Source: Atherinomorus stipes (taxonomy: Eukaryota; Chordata; Actinopteri; Atheriniformes; Atherinidae). Taken from it: a stretch of 64,000 bases of DNA. A program made the translations under genes and the position numbers. The stretch spans positions 264,319 to 328,318 of the forward strand of contig JALJCO010007141.1 of assembly GCA_023101725.1 (NCBI GenBank). The letters run 5' to 3'. Shown here piece after piece: positions 36,801 through 47,391 of the stretch (within the stretch, counting starts at the first letter, position 1; each line of letters opens with the position of its first letter). Below the pieces are notes generated by a model. That model was not told the origin of the DNA and ran no database searches. It saw only the letters and a list, made by a program, of their open reading frames with translations.

Positions 36801-38341
36801 GGATGAGAGACATAGGTCCAAACTGCAGACCTAAACTGTCCTTGGACTCCCACCACCTCAACTGGTGGGTCGAAGGGGCTTCCCAGCACAGAGCTGCTCT
36901 GTTCTGTAAAGTCCAATGTACTGATCAGCTTGCATCTGAGCTACAGATGCAGGGTCAGGGCAGATCGAGGAACATCCATCACTGATCAATACATCGGACT
37001 TTATGTCTATCAAGTCTAAAGGCTGAAATAGCGATGTGTTCCCCAATCGCTCTTTCACAAAATGCTACACATATACTGTAGCTACGCCATGACTTCAGTC
37101 ATCCCGGCTGCCGTACAGCTGTAACACAGTAAACACAAGGCCCACCATAATTATCTCATTATCTCGAGAAAACAAACTAACAAGGGCAAAAAGAAGAAGA
37201 ATGTTGGAATGCAAGTTCCCCAGGATGCAGGTAGTCGTAGTGAACAAGTTTATGTCTTAATGAGCAAGAAATGATGGACAGCTTGCTGTGAAGTGATAAA
37301 ATAAAAATGATCTTTGGGATGATAGAATGCAGAAAAAGAAGAGGAAAGAGGGAACAGTTTGCCAACCAGAGTAACACCCCGTTAGTCAAACACTTCACTG
37401 TTTCAGTTGTGGCCTGAGCAGATTCTGCAGCCAGTGGAGCTACTGACTGAAGTAACAGGATGAAATCAGATACACACCAAAATCATAGAGTCCTGGACTC
37501 AGGATTCATTTAAAATAAAAACACACAAGGCTACTAAAACATATCTCGAGGTGAAATGGTGAAATTTCCTCAACCGGCTGTGAATCATGTGATCTCAGTC
37601 CGATTTGGGAATTCAAAGACTCCCCTTCGTTCATGCAGATTATAGAACAGTTTAGATTGACCCTCGCACTGTGGCGTTGTCATAGTGCCTCATTCCTGAG
37701 CAAGTGTAGGTTCATTCTGGGCACAAATGGTTTTTAAAAACACATCGGCTACATTTTGATCATAAAAATATTTTTGCACAAAAAAAATAAATCTGAGCAA
37801 ACAAAAATGATTTATCTTTCCTTCCATCTGTAGAATTTCCCTCCATTTTATTCACCTCCCCCATTCTTGCTGCCACACACCTCTGTACATGCTCAGTGAT
37901 TGTCCGATTGGCACTGTCCACTCACAGGCTCAACTGACTGCAGCTCTAACTGTGCCACAATCCCAACCAATCATAGGCTCAGACAAAGTCATCTTGATTG
38001 GCTGTTTTGCAGCCAATGTGCCGCCCCTATGTGCAGAGGTGGACACAAACTGCCATAAAGTAAAAATTCTGCCATGTTTTTGAATCTGCATGTACATTTA
38101 GAACAGGTGTTTCACTAACGAGCTCATCTATCTGCAGAGGAGCTGTGCTAATTAAATTCAGCTGTTGTAATGATTGAGTAGATCAACTGTTGGACGGCAT
38201 TTTTACTTTCAGGACCAAGGATGTCCACCTCTGGCTATATGTCAACTAACATGGTGAAAATACTGTAATTCGACAGCACTTCCTGTAGGCAATATGGAAA
38301 TAGAATGACGCACAATAATAATCTGTATCCCGTTGACTCAT
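33814..38341. other. Intergenic; one GC-rich unassigned patch
   Basis: No gene is identified. The stretch 36290-37010 is richer in G+C and C-rich on the + strand, with several overlapping proline-rich frames, none recognised. It ends in a short inverted repeat (AAAGTCCAATGTACTGATCA near 36907 against TGATCAATACATCGGACTTT near 36983). The stretch 33960-34260 also looks like degraded coding or transposon sequence on the minus strand. The rest holds nothing I can name. Confidence 0.4.
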
Positions 38342-38928
38342 TTAAAAGTAGAGTCTGGAGTTTCCCCCCTGAAAATAAACGTTGGACTGGTGCAAGTGAC
38401 ATCCGTCTCAATCTGCGCCTTTGGGCCTCGACTCTCGTGGGGTGGTGAGTTTGAATGCAACCCCCTCTCCCCCTGTCTGTAATTTGCTTTTTCCCTTTGT
38501 TTTCGTCTGGTTGGACGTTTCTGGGTGAAGGTTTCTGTTTATATCACCAGCCAATGACAGAGCTAAGGGCATGGCGCTGTGTGGGAATAAGCTCATGATT
38601 GGAGCAGATGCCAGTCACTCAAACTCTCGGGGGGGAAAAAAAGAGAGAGAGAAAAAAAAAGGCGGGCGCGGCGGAAGAAAGGAAGCGCTTCAAGAGTGCT
38701 TGAAGTGCCGTAAGAGCTTCAAGAAAGTGCACATTGGAAAACCAGGTTTAAAATTAGTTTGGCTTTTACCCGCTTCCAAACTTTCAAGGAGAGGCTTGAA
38801 GTTGAATAGGCTGAAGAACGATGCAGCCATTAGCCTAAGGGGAGGAGCGCTCAGTTTGAATACTCTTGTTTACAAACAGAAACAGGGAGGAACTCGAAAG
38901 GGAACTTGAAAGGGGAGGCAGGAATTAA
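38342..38928. mobile_element. TTAA MITE, copy B (degenerate right end)
   Basis: The left end TTAAAAGTAGAGTCTGGAG and the body match copy A (27487-28033) along almost the full length, including GGCGCTGTGTGG, CTCATGATTGGAGCAGA and GGAGGAGCGCT. The right inverted repeat is lost or rearranged. A TTAA at 38925 may mark the original edge. The internal purine/G run (38628-38685) is longer than in copy A. Confidence 0.75.
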
Positions 38929-40557
38929 AAAAAAAAAAATGCATGTCCATTTTTTTTCATACTAATGGGTGATGAAGTGCTAAATACCAAAAGGAACGTT
39001 TCCACCCACGTTTCACTCCGTTGCCTTGAACAGGCTGTGTGCTGCAAAATGCGCTGCAATTTGGTGTCCAAATTTCCCGCTCTGCCTTGCAGATGTGACA
39101 TCAAATGACGCTGCATCCGCAGTTTTGATACAGGAAGAAGGCGGTCGCGGTAAATTCAAACACTGTAAGTGATAGTTATGGATTCTTCTGCCGTCAGCAA
39201 ACGATCCAGATCAACTGAAAGACACTAAAAAGTGGAACTACGAAGAAAAAGGTTAGTAAATGGCATCATAGCTTCAGTTTGTGCACGCTCCCGTGACGGC
39301 TTGGCCTGTGGCTGCAGTTACCAGAAGCGCCAGTCGCACCAGTCGCGACTTTCATTTCTTAATCTTGCCTCTAGTCCTTTTAAGTAGAGAGGAGTGCCCA
39401 AACTGGTACCTGACTTTGGAATTCTCTAACTTTTACCAGTTTGTTCAAAACTATGATGTTATTCATGTTGAAGCTGTAAGAGCTCAAACATTTACATGCT
39501 TGATTATCAGTGCATGATAAAGATCAACGTCAATGCTCTGCTTTATGTGACCACTGAATGGCTTTATGTCATGCACTTCTTACGAGATTAAGTTTGCACA
39601 AAGCTGGGAGGCATTTTCTCTGCCATCCTTTTGGTTATAAAAGGAAGCTTTCATCTGATCTCTAAAGCTTCACACCTTGTTGTGTATTCATAGTCCGAGG
39701 GGCTACACACAAATCAGACAGCTAGAGCCTGCATATTGCCTTCTGCAACATCCTCAAAAATCCATTTCAGCTATTGGCAGGACATCGATTTGCTGTGAAT
39801 GGATGGCGAGTTCAGACGGGAGGCGATGATACAGTGTGAGATGGTTAACGCAGGAGGCACTCACGCTCACATGTGCACACAGCAGAGGCTGGTTGATAAG
39901 TGTCTGCAAGCCACGTGGGCCCTGTCCATTGCAACACCATTAATCCAGGACAATGTGTCTGTTTAATGCTGTACCATGAGGAAAGCACTTTTCAGCTGAA
40001 CGGCAAAGAGTAGGATGGTGGGGGGGCAGTCAGTCCCAAAATGAAATTGGGGAGGGAAATTGAATGGGTTCATGCCAAATAAATGTACGGTAAGAATTTT
40101 AAAAAATGCTGAGAATGATCTCTGAAGAGTAGAACAAATATTGTTTGGCTTGAATTTGTGAACACGGACATTTGCAGCGAGGAAAAAGCTGTTTTTGTCG
40201 TTAGTTTTTAGGTCTTTAAAAAACGAGTCATGACCTTTTTCTAATCATATATGAACAGTTATTCTTAGGAAAACCATGAGTGAAAGCTAAATGATTCATC
40301 AAATGATAGGACAGAAGACGATCTGTGAAACTTAAAAAATCTCACAGTTCTGTGAGAATCCACAGCTTAACACCTCTTATAAACCCTTTTACAGCCTACG
40401 TCATCAGTGACATTACTGCTGAAGCTGGATGCAAAAACAAAAGAGAGCGCGGAGCAAAGACTGAAGAAACAAACTATCTTAAGTGTTATTACAACTTTAA
40501 AATGTCTTTTGTGTGTTTGGGTGCCAGAATAGGAGGAATAATGTTCGAGGCAGTAAA
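38929..40557. other. Intergenic, nothing recognised
   Basis: The stretch 38990-39240 has mixed CpG-containing sequence that may be further transposon remains. No gene is supported. Confidence 0.45.
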
Positions 40558-41062
40558 TTATAGCGCCCATGTTATGCATATTGACTTTTCGAAGTGCTTG
40601 AAATGGTCCTCTGAGGTGTTTTAACTGACAAAGAGACTGAAAATGCCCATAAAAACAACTTCATAGTCTTTAAGAGTCTTTAAGACTTTTGATGAAGCAT
40701 TTTTTACGATCAGCCAGACTTCCTTATTTTATTCATACGTCACTGGCTGGTCACGCCAATCTGCAACAACATCCACGTCCATTTCTGATTAACGCTGCTC
40801 CGCTTGACTGAGACGGTCCCTTGCTTCAGAGAAGACTCTGTCCTGCACAACACCAGTAGAGACGAAAAACAAGGAAGCTGTGGTGGCTGCTCTCGCGATG
40901 CGCTCAGAGGTGTTTGTGAGAGGAGGAAAAAAGAGGGTGAGCAGCACTGCTGAAACGCTGTAACCGAGGATGGATTTGATCAAACTATGACTTCTATATC
41001 ACATTAAGATATCAAAGAATTGTTTCAGATGGGGGGAGGAGCACATTATATGGGCCCTTTAA
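40558..41062. mobile_element. TTAA-type MITE, ~505 bp
   Basis: The right end CATTATATGGGCCCTTTAA closes on TTAA at 41059-41062. The left end TTATAGCGCCCATGTTATGC is its degraded inverted counterpart. The interior (CGTCACTGGCTGG, CGCTGCTCCGCTTGACTGAG) fits a piggyBac-type MITE family common in fish. No coding capacity. Confidence 0.6.
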
Positions 41063-41573
41063 ATTTTTTTAGGATACTTGCGGACACTAGTCCTCACGAA
41101 AAATGAAAACAATTTTGGTTGAATTCAATAAGATAAAAAGACTGAGGAGAGATGATTATCAGTAATGCTGCTTTAGCAGTTTAAATAATATCTCTGCTGC
41201 ATGACTGCAACAAGACCCTAGTCTGCAATATGAAACTGAAAACACATATGATGCTTTTCGATAAAAGCAATACAATGAATTATCATATCAGCACGCAACA
41301 GAACGAGTGTAGTAACTACTGCATTGCAAGTGTTTCCGTTCAGCTCAAAGTTCTCCAGCCAACTATTTCTGCAGCCATGTCTTCTTTCTGAAGTTTCTTA
41401 TCTAAACAATTACTTTTTTCATGAATTAGCTCTCTATGAACACAGTTATTATCAACTGGAGTGATTTGGATCACATATTTGATTTGTTTTACCTGAATTG
41501 TAATTGGATCAGACTGTTTCTTTAAAGTACTCAGGGATGTCCTCAATTGACACTCAAAACCAAAGCTCAAAAC

Positions 41574-41690
41574 TTCAACTTCAACTTTATTTGTCAAGTG
41601 TACGGCATGTTGGACATACAACACAGATGAAATTCCATTTCACTCAACATTGAGAGCCCCACACAGCCCTGGTTCTCGTTGAGACTTAAA
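41574..41690 (-). mobile_element. LINE 3' end fragment, minus strand
   Basis: The reverse strand reads GGAATTTCATCTGTGTTG, then ACTTGACAAATAAAGTTGAA with a short GAAGTT-type tail, a recurrent teleost non-LTR retrotransposon terminus. Only about 110 bp is present. Confidence 0.5.
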
Positions 41691-42549
41691 GATGCTGTAT
41701 CATGCTTTTCAAACATTCCTAAAGCCAACTGTCCAATGTGTCTGATGTCCAACACGGAAATAAACGGCTGAACGGCACTGAACTAAACCAAAGCTCTCGA
41801 CCGATGGACATGTTTGTACGTCCATTTTGTGATGTCACCGCAGAACAGTCACAGATTCTGAAGGGCCACAGATTTTGGTGTAACACCAGCCTCAGAACCT
41901 GCCTGGAACTCACATGGATAGATATTTGTAGACACTGATGGATGACCGGAGTCCGATCAATGGAATAAAATGCACCACCCTGTTATGTAGCTGTATGCAT
42001 ATGACCCTGAGTCTGATGTGGAGTTTGAAGTACATGCGGTACTACACAAACCCCTGACAAGTAAGCAAATTAGCAAACAAGTCACAGGCTAACAGTTGTC
42101 ATTGAGCTGGGATATGGTTTCACTCACTGCGGTGTTGTTGTCTGTCCATGAGGGATTTTTTTTGTGGGAACTGTCACGTTTCAGAAGTAATCCCTGAGAA
42201 AAAACACTTTACTGCAGAGATTCATGAAACTACCAGGAGTAAAGTTTACACACAAAGCTGAGGGTTTTTTCTGCTCCTTAAGACAAAATCTAACCACTTC
42301 TGACGAGTCGATCCATCGTCTAGTACAACAAATAAACTCCCACACTGAACGCAACCATTTTTTTTTTTTTGCAAACTTAGATAAGTAGAAAGAGATATGT
42401 AAAAAAAACAAACATACAAACAAACAAACAAAAAAACAACCCTAGAGTCCTAGATTACTCTGAATGAATCAAATAAAACCTTAGATAAAGTTTTTATTAA
42501 GAAATATCACACTAACATGGTTAAAAGCTCATAAGTCCATTTTTAATTA

Positions 42550-42900
42550 TACGGCACCTTTAAAGGAATAGTACACAGCAGAATGATGTGCATTCATTTT
42601 CTACTCACCCTCATGCTGAGCAAGACTCTGGAGCACTTTTTTAATTTCTCAAATGCAGCCGGAGATCGGACAGGTTTTCGTTTTCCCCCAACTTTCATAT
42701 AATGGAGTTCACCGGCGACTGAACCAAAAAGGTCCATAAAAGTCCACAAAAACTTGGCAATATTCCTTCATACTGCTCATCCAATGTAATCCAAGTGTCC
42801 TGAGTGGGTAGCATCCATAATTTACTCCAAACGACATCATTTAGTATATTTTTATAGCTTAAACAGTACTACATGTAGCCATGAGGATAAACTGCCATGT
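42550..42900 (+). repeat. MITE fragment (AATAGT-CAC / TCTACTCACCCTCATG type)
   Basis: It starts TTTAAAGGAATAGTACACAG, then TTTTCTACTCACCCTCATGC, the recognisable left end of an abundant teleost MITE. The right terminus was not found, so the copy is truncated or diverged. Confidence 0.5.
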
Positions 42901-44480
42901 CAGGATTTCTAACTGGTTTGTCACACTACTAATTTTGGAGATTTGGAAAAAGTCAGTTCCATGTGCTCAGGTGGACTGGGCGTGCTAACTGAAGACATAC
43001 AAACAGCTCATGAGCTCTAAAGATGCAAATGAAGCTAAAATATTTTAAAATACTGAGATTTCATGGATTAGCTGTAATTACCGGCAAACTACTGAGGATC
43101 AGGAATGTTGTAGGATATGTAATGATTAACCACAGAGGGATCATTATGAACACCGGGCGTCTCAGAACCAGTGTCTTTACAGTTAATAAGAATGGCGTGA
43201 AAAACAGGTTGCAAAGTGTTCTGAGGATACAAAGTGAAACATCCCTTTTAGTTCTGTTTAGCAGTGTGACAGGTTTAGCTGCTTATCTGCTGTGCTGTTC
43301 AGCCACGAATGGTGCTGCATTGAGATGATATTTTAGACTTTAAGTCCTTTGATGAAAATAAATGTCTCTACTGCAGAGCTTGTAAAGCAGAGCTCTTCAG
43401 TGTCCCACGTTTGAAGCAGGTTGAGTCTCATCTGCCTCCGTAGTTTGCAAATTGACCAGAAGTCAAAGTAGAGCTGGCGATGTAGCTAGCAAGTTATTTT
43501 CTAACACATTATTTATTCTATGATTAAATGAAATTGACGTGCGGGTCTGTTTCCACACATGGTTAGAGGTTACGCAATAAAGTACTTCTGGGTCAGTGCT
43601 CCCATCATGCTGACTTTGCCCGACAGAAAACAACATGCAATGAGGATAAACTGATGATTTCTTACTGTGGTTTCAACCATCCAGACCTTCACATGAAGCT
43701 TACAGTGGAAAAAGGCATTTAGTGGATTAACTGTAATTATCATTGAGCCTGAAAGTCCATGGATAGTTTGTCTGGGTCTCATTTAAGAGACCCAGACCCG
43801 TCTCACACTTCTCATTTGCAGGAAGATCCTTCTTTTCCCCCAAACTGCATAGAGAGCAACTTGCTTAATAACTTCATTCAGTAGTCTCCTTTCAATTAAG
43901 CCCACCTGGAAGCTCATGGTCAAACCTGCCTGAGATTGTTGTCAGTCATCTAAGCAGACAGGAGCAACAACACAAGTTAAATCTTCCTCAGAGAGACTAA
44001 CACCCAAATGTTTAACTGACTAACGGTACAGTTGTCTCAGAGCCAGAGTTTTTGTATTTATTCACACATGTTCAGGTTGTTACGTGATCATGGGGATACA
44101 AAACTGAAACATCCCTTTTAGTGCTGTTTGGCAATGATTCAGTACTGCTTTCCTCTTTCATCTTCATTTGTTGCAGCCTATAGACATTTTTTCTTGCGGT
44201 AAAATTAATCACCTCTCCAGGCAATCTGCCTGTTTCCCTCCCTCATGGCAGCATCCTCTGCTGTGAAGTAGAAAGCAGCCAGCTGTTGTAGTAGTCTGTG
44301 ACCATTTGTACATCCCCTTTGGCAACTAAATGTTCATCAGCATTCACCGTAACCTCCAGTGATTATACGCAGAGCTGCAGGGTCGCTATCAAAGAGATGA
44401 ACTTTTATTGTTTCCACCAGTTACACTCATCTTCTGCTGCTGGAGACACTGCGGATGCTTGTGCCAAAACTATACATGAA
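42901..44480. other. Intergenic with a short internal duplication
   Basis: Related segments at 43224-43266 and 44093-44136 share TGAAACATCCCTTTTAGT and CTGTTTRGCA, so part of this stretch was duplicated. No gene was found. Confidence 0.45.
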
Positions 44481-44489
44481 GTCCATTTT

Positions 44490-44822
44490 CTTAGAAGGAA
44501 AAACACGAGAAGGAAAAAAAAGGGGGAGGAAGGAAAGAGGGAAGTATAACACGAGAAGGGGAGGGGAAAAACGAAAAGAGGGGGGAAGGAGAGAAGGGAC
44601 GACCGATAATGAAGGGAGGGGAGGGGGGGGGGGGGAGAGGGGAGGAGCGGGAATCGAGGGGAGAGAAGGAAGAGGGGGGGGAGGAAAGAAAAAAAAAAAG
44701 GAAAGGATGGGAAACGGAAAATCAAGAAAGGAATACGAATAAAAAAAACAAAAAAAAGCGGAAGGGGAAAACGAAGGCAAAAAAAGAAAACACAACCAAC
44801 AAAAAAAAAGAAAAAAAGGAAG
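44490..44822. repeat. Purine-only low-complexity tract
   Basis: About 330 bases consist almost solely of A and G on the + strand, with several G runs (up to about 14 near 44622-44635), then A-rich text. Runs of three or more G recur closely enough to allow G-quadruplex folding. It ends about 660 bp upstream of the sorcs3 start codon. The long overlapping frames on both strands here are composition artefacts. Confidence 0.85.
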
Positions 44823-45239
44823 GGTTAACTATTCATGACGCAGCGCAGGCTGCTACCGCCTTATCTGAGCCAGTTCAATGCCAAATTACCCATGCAAAGA
44901 AATTCTCATATTCCTTTGTGTGTTAAATACTTTATTGCTGTTTAATAAATCCATGCTGCAAAAGCTATTATGTTTCAATTGACAGAGGCCTCTGTTGAGA
45001 CATTATGATCCGTGTCTGGGTCTAAACAGGTTAAATAATCCTTTTAAATTTGCCAAACTGAAAGATTTCATGTCCTCTGGAGGGAGATTGGTTAGAAGAA
45101 TCTGCAACAGGAGAGATGAACAGAAAAAAAAAACCCCAAACTGAAATAGCTTCTTGAAAAATGTAGCTGTGAAGAGAAATGAATGTATGAGTGACTGCTT
45201 TAATTAAGGTCGAGCATATGGTGGAAAATAACAAATATG

Positions 45240-45483
45240 TTGAAAGACAGTCGCAACATTGTGCTCCATCTCTCAGTCTGGATCCTCAGCTCCTCCCACG
45301 AGCGTGCGGGGCTTCATTTCATCAAATCCTTCAACTTGGACCACTTAGGCTGAGCCGCACTTTTTTACTACACTGCATTTGGGCAACGACACAACTTGCA
45401 GCAGTTCTTCTCCCGCCGCACCGAGAAGGTAGAGACAGTTGTCGGTGAAGGACTCCTGACATCCACAGCTTCGGCCACCAGCG
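45240..45483 (+). promoter_or_regulatory. sorcs3: Proximal promoter / 5' UTR region of sorcs3 (inferred)
   Basis: Base composition shifts to CpG-containing sequence immediately before the SORCS start codon (CTCCTCCCACGAGCGTGCGG at 45290-45309, CTCCCGCCGCACCGAGAAGG near 45410). No TATA box is obvious. The start site cannot be placed from sequence alone. CAGCGATGG gives the start codon a G at +4. Confidence 0.45.
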
Positions 45484-46158
45484 ATGGAGAGGGAGGTCAG
45501 CTTTTGCCCAAAGTGGCACAGTGCGCTCTGGGGTCTGCTTTTCATCATGTCCTGGTTCTACACCGCCGAGGCTGAGATAACTTGCAGGTCGTGCCAGCCT
45601 GGAAATAAGTGGCGCGCGCAGGAATTACTGCTGAAATTTGACACAAGTGAGCCCGCAACAGGGTTAAAGGCAGAAGTTTCTGGGAATGGAAACCGGGATG
45701 AGAGCGCCAATTGTCGGCGGCTCCCTTGCGAGGCTGGGTCCGCCGGATCCGCTCCAGATCGGGCGGAATACCCGGGCACGAAACTGAAACGGAGCACAGA
45801 CAACCTGCGCGCCGAAGGTGAACGTGATGAGCTCCAGTCTGCGAAAATGAAAGTTTCACTGGACAAAATAAGTGATCAGCGCGAGACCGGTGACAGTGCG
45901 ACTTCTGCGGTCCGACACAGAGAGCGCGCCAGGTGGAACAAGGTTGGCACTGAAGTCCAGGATCAAGACCGGGGAGAGAGCACCGGCCCGGCGGCCAGAC
46001 GCAGAGTGACGCGCTCTGAATTGCGCTGGAGCGGTGAGGAGCGCAGATCCACCGGGACGAGGCAGGAGGAGCTAAAACTGAACAGTTCAACGTTCGCGCT
46101 GACCGGAGACTCATCCCACAACCAGGCCATGGTGCACTGGTCCGGCCAGAACAGCAGT
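45484..46158 (+). CDS. sorcs3: First coding exon of a SORCS-family VPS10 receptor (sorcs3-like)
   Basis: SORCS proteins are type I membrane receptors of the Vps10p-domain (sortilin) family that sort neuronal receptors and trophic factors. This exon encodes 225 residues. Residues 11-30 form a hydrophobic signal peptide (ALWGLLFIMSWFYTAEA). Residues 31-170 are a variable, charged propeptide. RRRVTR at 172-177 is a furin-type cleavage site. Residues 201-225 (STFALTGDS, NQAMVHWSG, NSS) are the near-invariant start of the VPS10 domain in SORCS1/SORCS3. The frame reaches a GTAAGT donor at 46159 in phase 0, and the family continues with VILILTK after NSS. Signal-peptide exit AEIT resembles SORCS3 rather than SORCS1, which I weigh as moderate evidence for the paralogue. 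Later exons lie outside the window. The antisense 247-codon frame is a shadow. Confidence 0.85.
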
Positions 46159-47391
46159 GTAAGTCATTTGTCTTGTCCACTCTGGCGCGTGGCCTGATGC
46201 ACTTCTGCTGGCCGTCAGCTGGCCATACAAACCTCTGCTGATGCGTTTGAGATACATGTGTGTGTGCGCGTGCGCGTGACTGCTTCATTAGTTATACTGT
46301 CACATCCTGACATCTTTCTGTCGTCAGGTTTCCTCACAGAAGGAATCTGTGCTGTGATTTTGGCCAAAACATACTCTGACTTTTGGGTTGTGAGGTATTT
46401 TAGTTATCAAGCTGTGGAGGGCAAGATTAACTTCCAGGAGGGGTGGGATTGGGGGGCTTTTATTTCAGTGTTTCTTCAGTCTGAGCACGGGATTTTTTTT
46501 TAAAGGAAAAAAAAAGTGTTCATGGTGTGCACAGAGCATCTGTGGCCAGAGGACAGGATTTTCAGAAATCACTGGGCAATTGGAGAGGTGATTTCAGCCT
46601 TCATCCTCCCTTTGCCACAGCAGGTATGAGCCAAAGGGGTGGAGGGATGACTGTAGATCTCTTCAGGTGGAGGATCATGTCAGAGCTGTGGTCAGGGGAG
46701 GACACTTACAGCTGTTTCTGGGTTTAGGTTCAAGATGAGGGTCTCGTACAGTAAAACAGATATCATCAACTGCACGAAAGCTGTGTGTCAGAATTAAATT
46801 AAATCATTTTTAAATTGACCTCAAATAGATTATTGGCTTGCAGTGCTGGAAAAGAGGAAGTAAACATTTGAAAATAAAGAAAATGAAAAAAAAAAACTTT
46901 CTTTCTTTTACTTTGATTTACTGTCCTTAGATAACTGACAGAAACATCTTAAAGGTGAGTTTCTAATCGTTTTGGTGTTTCTGCATCTTCGCTTGATCTA
47001 ACTGTCCAGGTAGACAGCATTTAAATTCAGCTTATATTCTTGGATTTCATTCAGAAAATCTTAATTTCTGTGTAAATAAAAGTAGAGTGAAAGATGAAGA
47101 AAAATGTGAGTAAAAGCCATAGATGATGATGAAGGTCATATTTAGTCCAGCTAATCAGGCCTAAGAATTCCACGAGGAATGTTTTATTTATCTTTCATTT
47201 GGGAATCTTCTCCCTGAGTCCGCTGGAGCGTTAATGTTTTGTTTGCGCATCTCTTCATTAGCAGGCGGTGCAGCTGGATGTGTCACTGTGAGCAGTGTCG
47301 TACAGAGTGACACGTTTTATAAGTAGTTACACCAGCTGTCCTTTATGGCACAGTTTTGTTTTCTCTGTAGAGATATATATAAAAAAAGGAG
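46159..47391. other. sorcs3 intron 1, 5' part
   Basis: Starts with the canonical donor GTAAGT. Contains A/T homopolymers (46493-46515, 46889-46897) and no exon. Confidence 0.7.

Noticed and set aside
44405..44926. Overlapping frames of 83-122 codons on both strands
   Set aside because: They arise from the purine-only tract (no stop codons in pyrimidine-strand reading) and show only low-complexity residues.
45545..46288. 247-codon minus-strand frame
   Set aside because: It lies antisense to the SORCS exon. High GC and few stop codons there create a shadow frame. The + strand has the recognised protein and splice donor.
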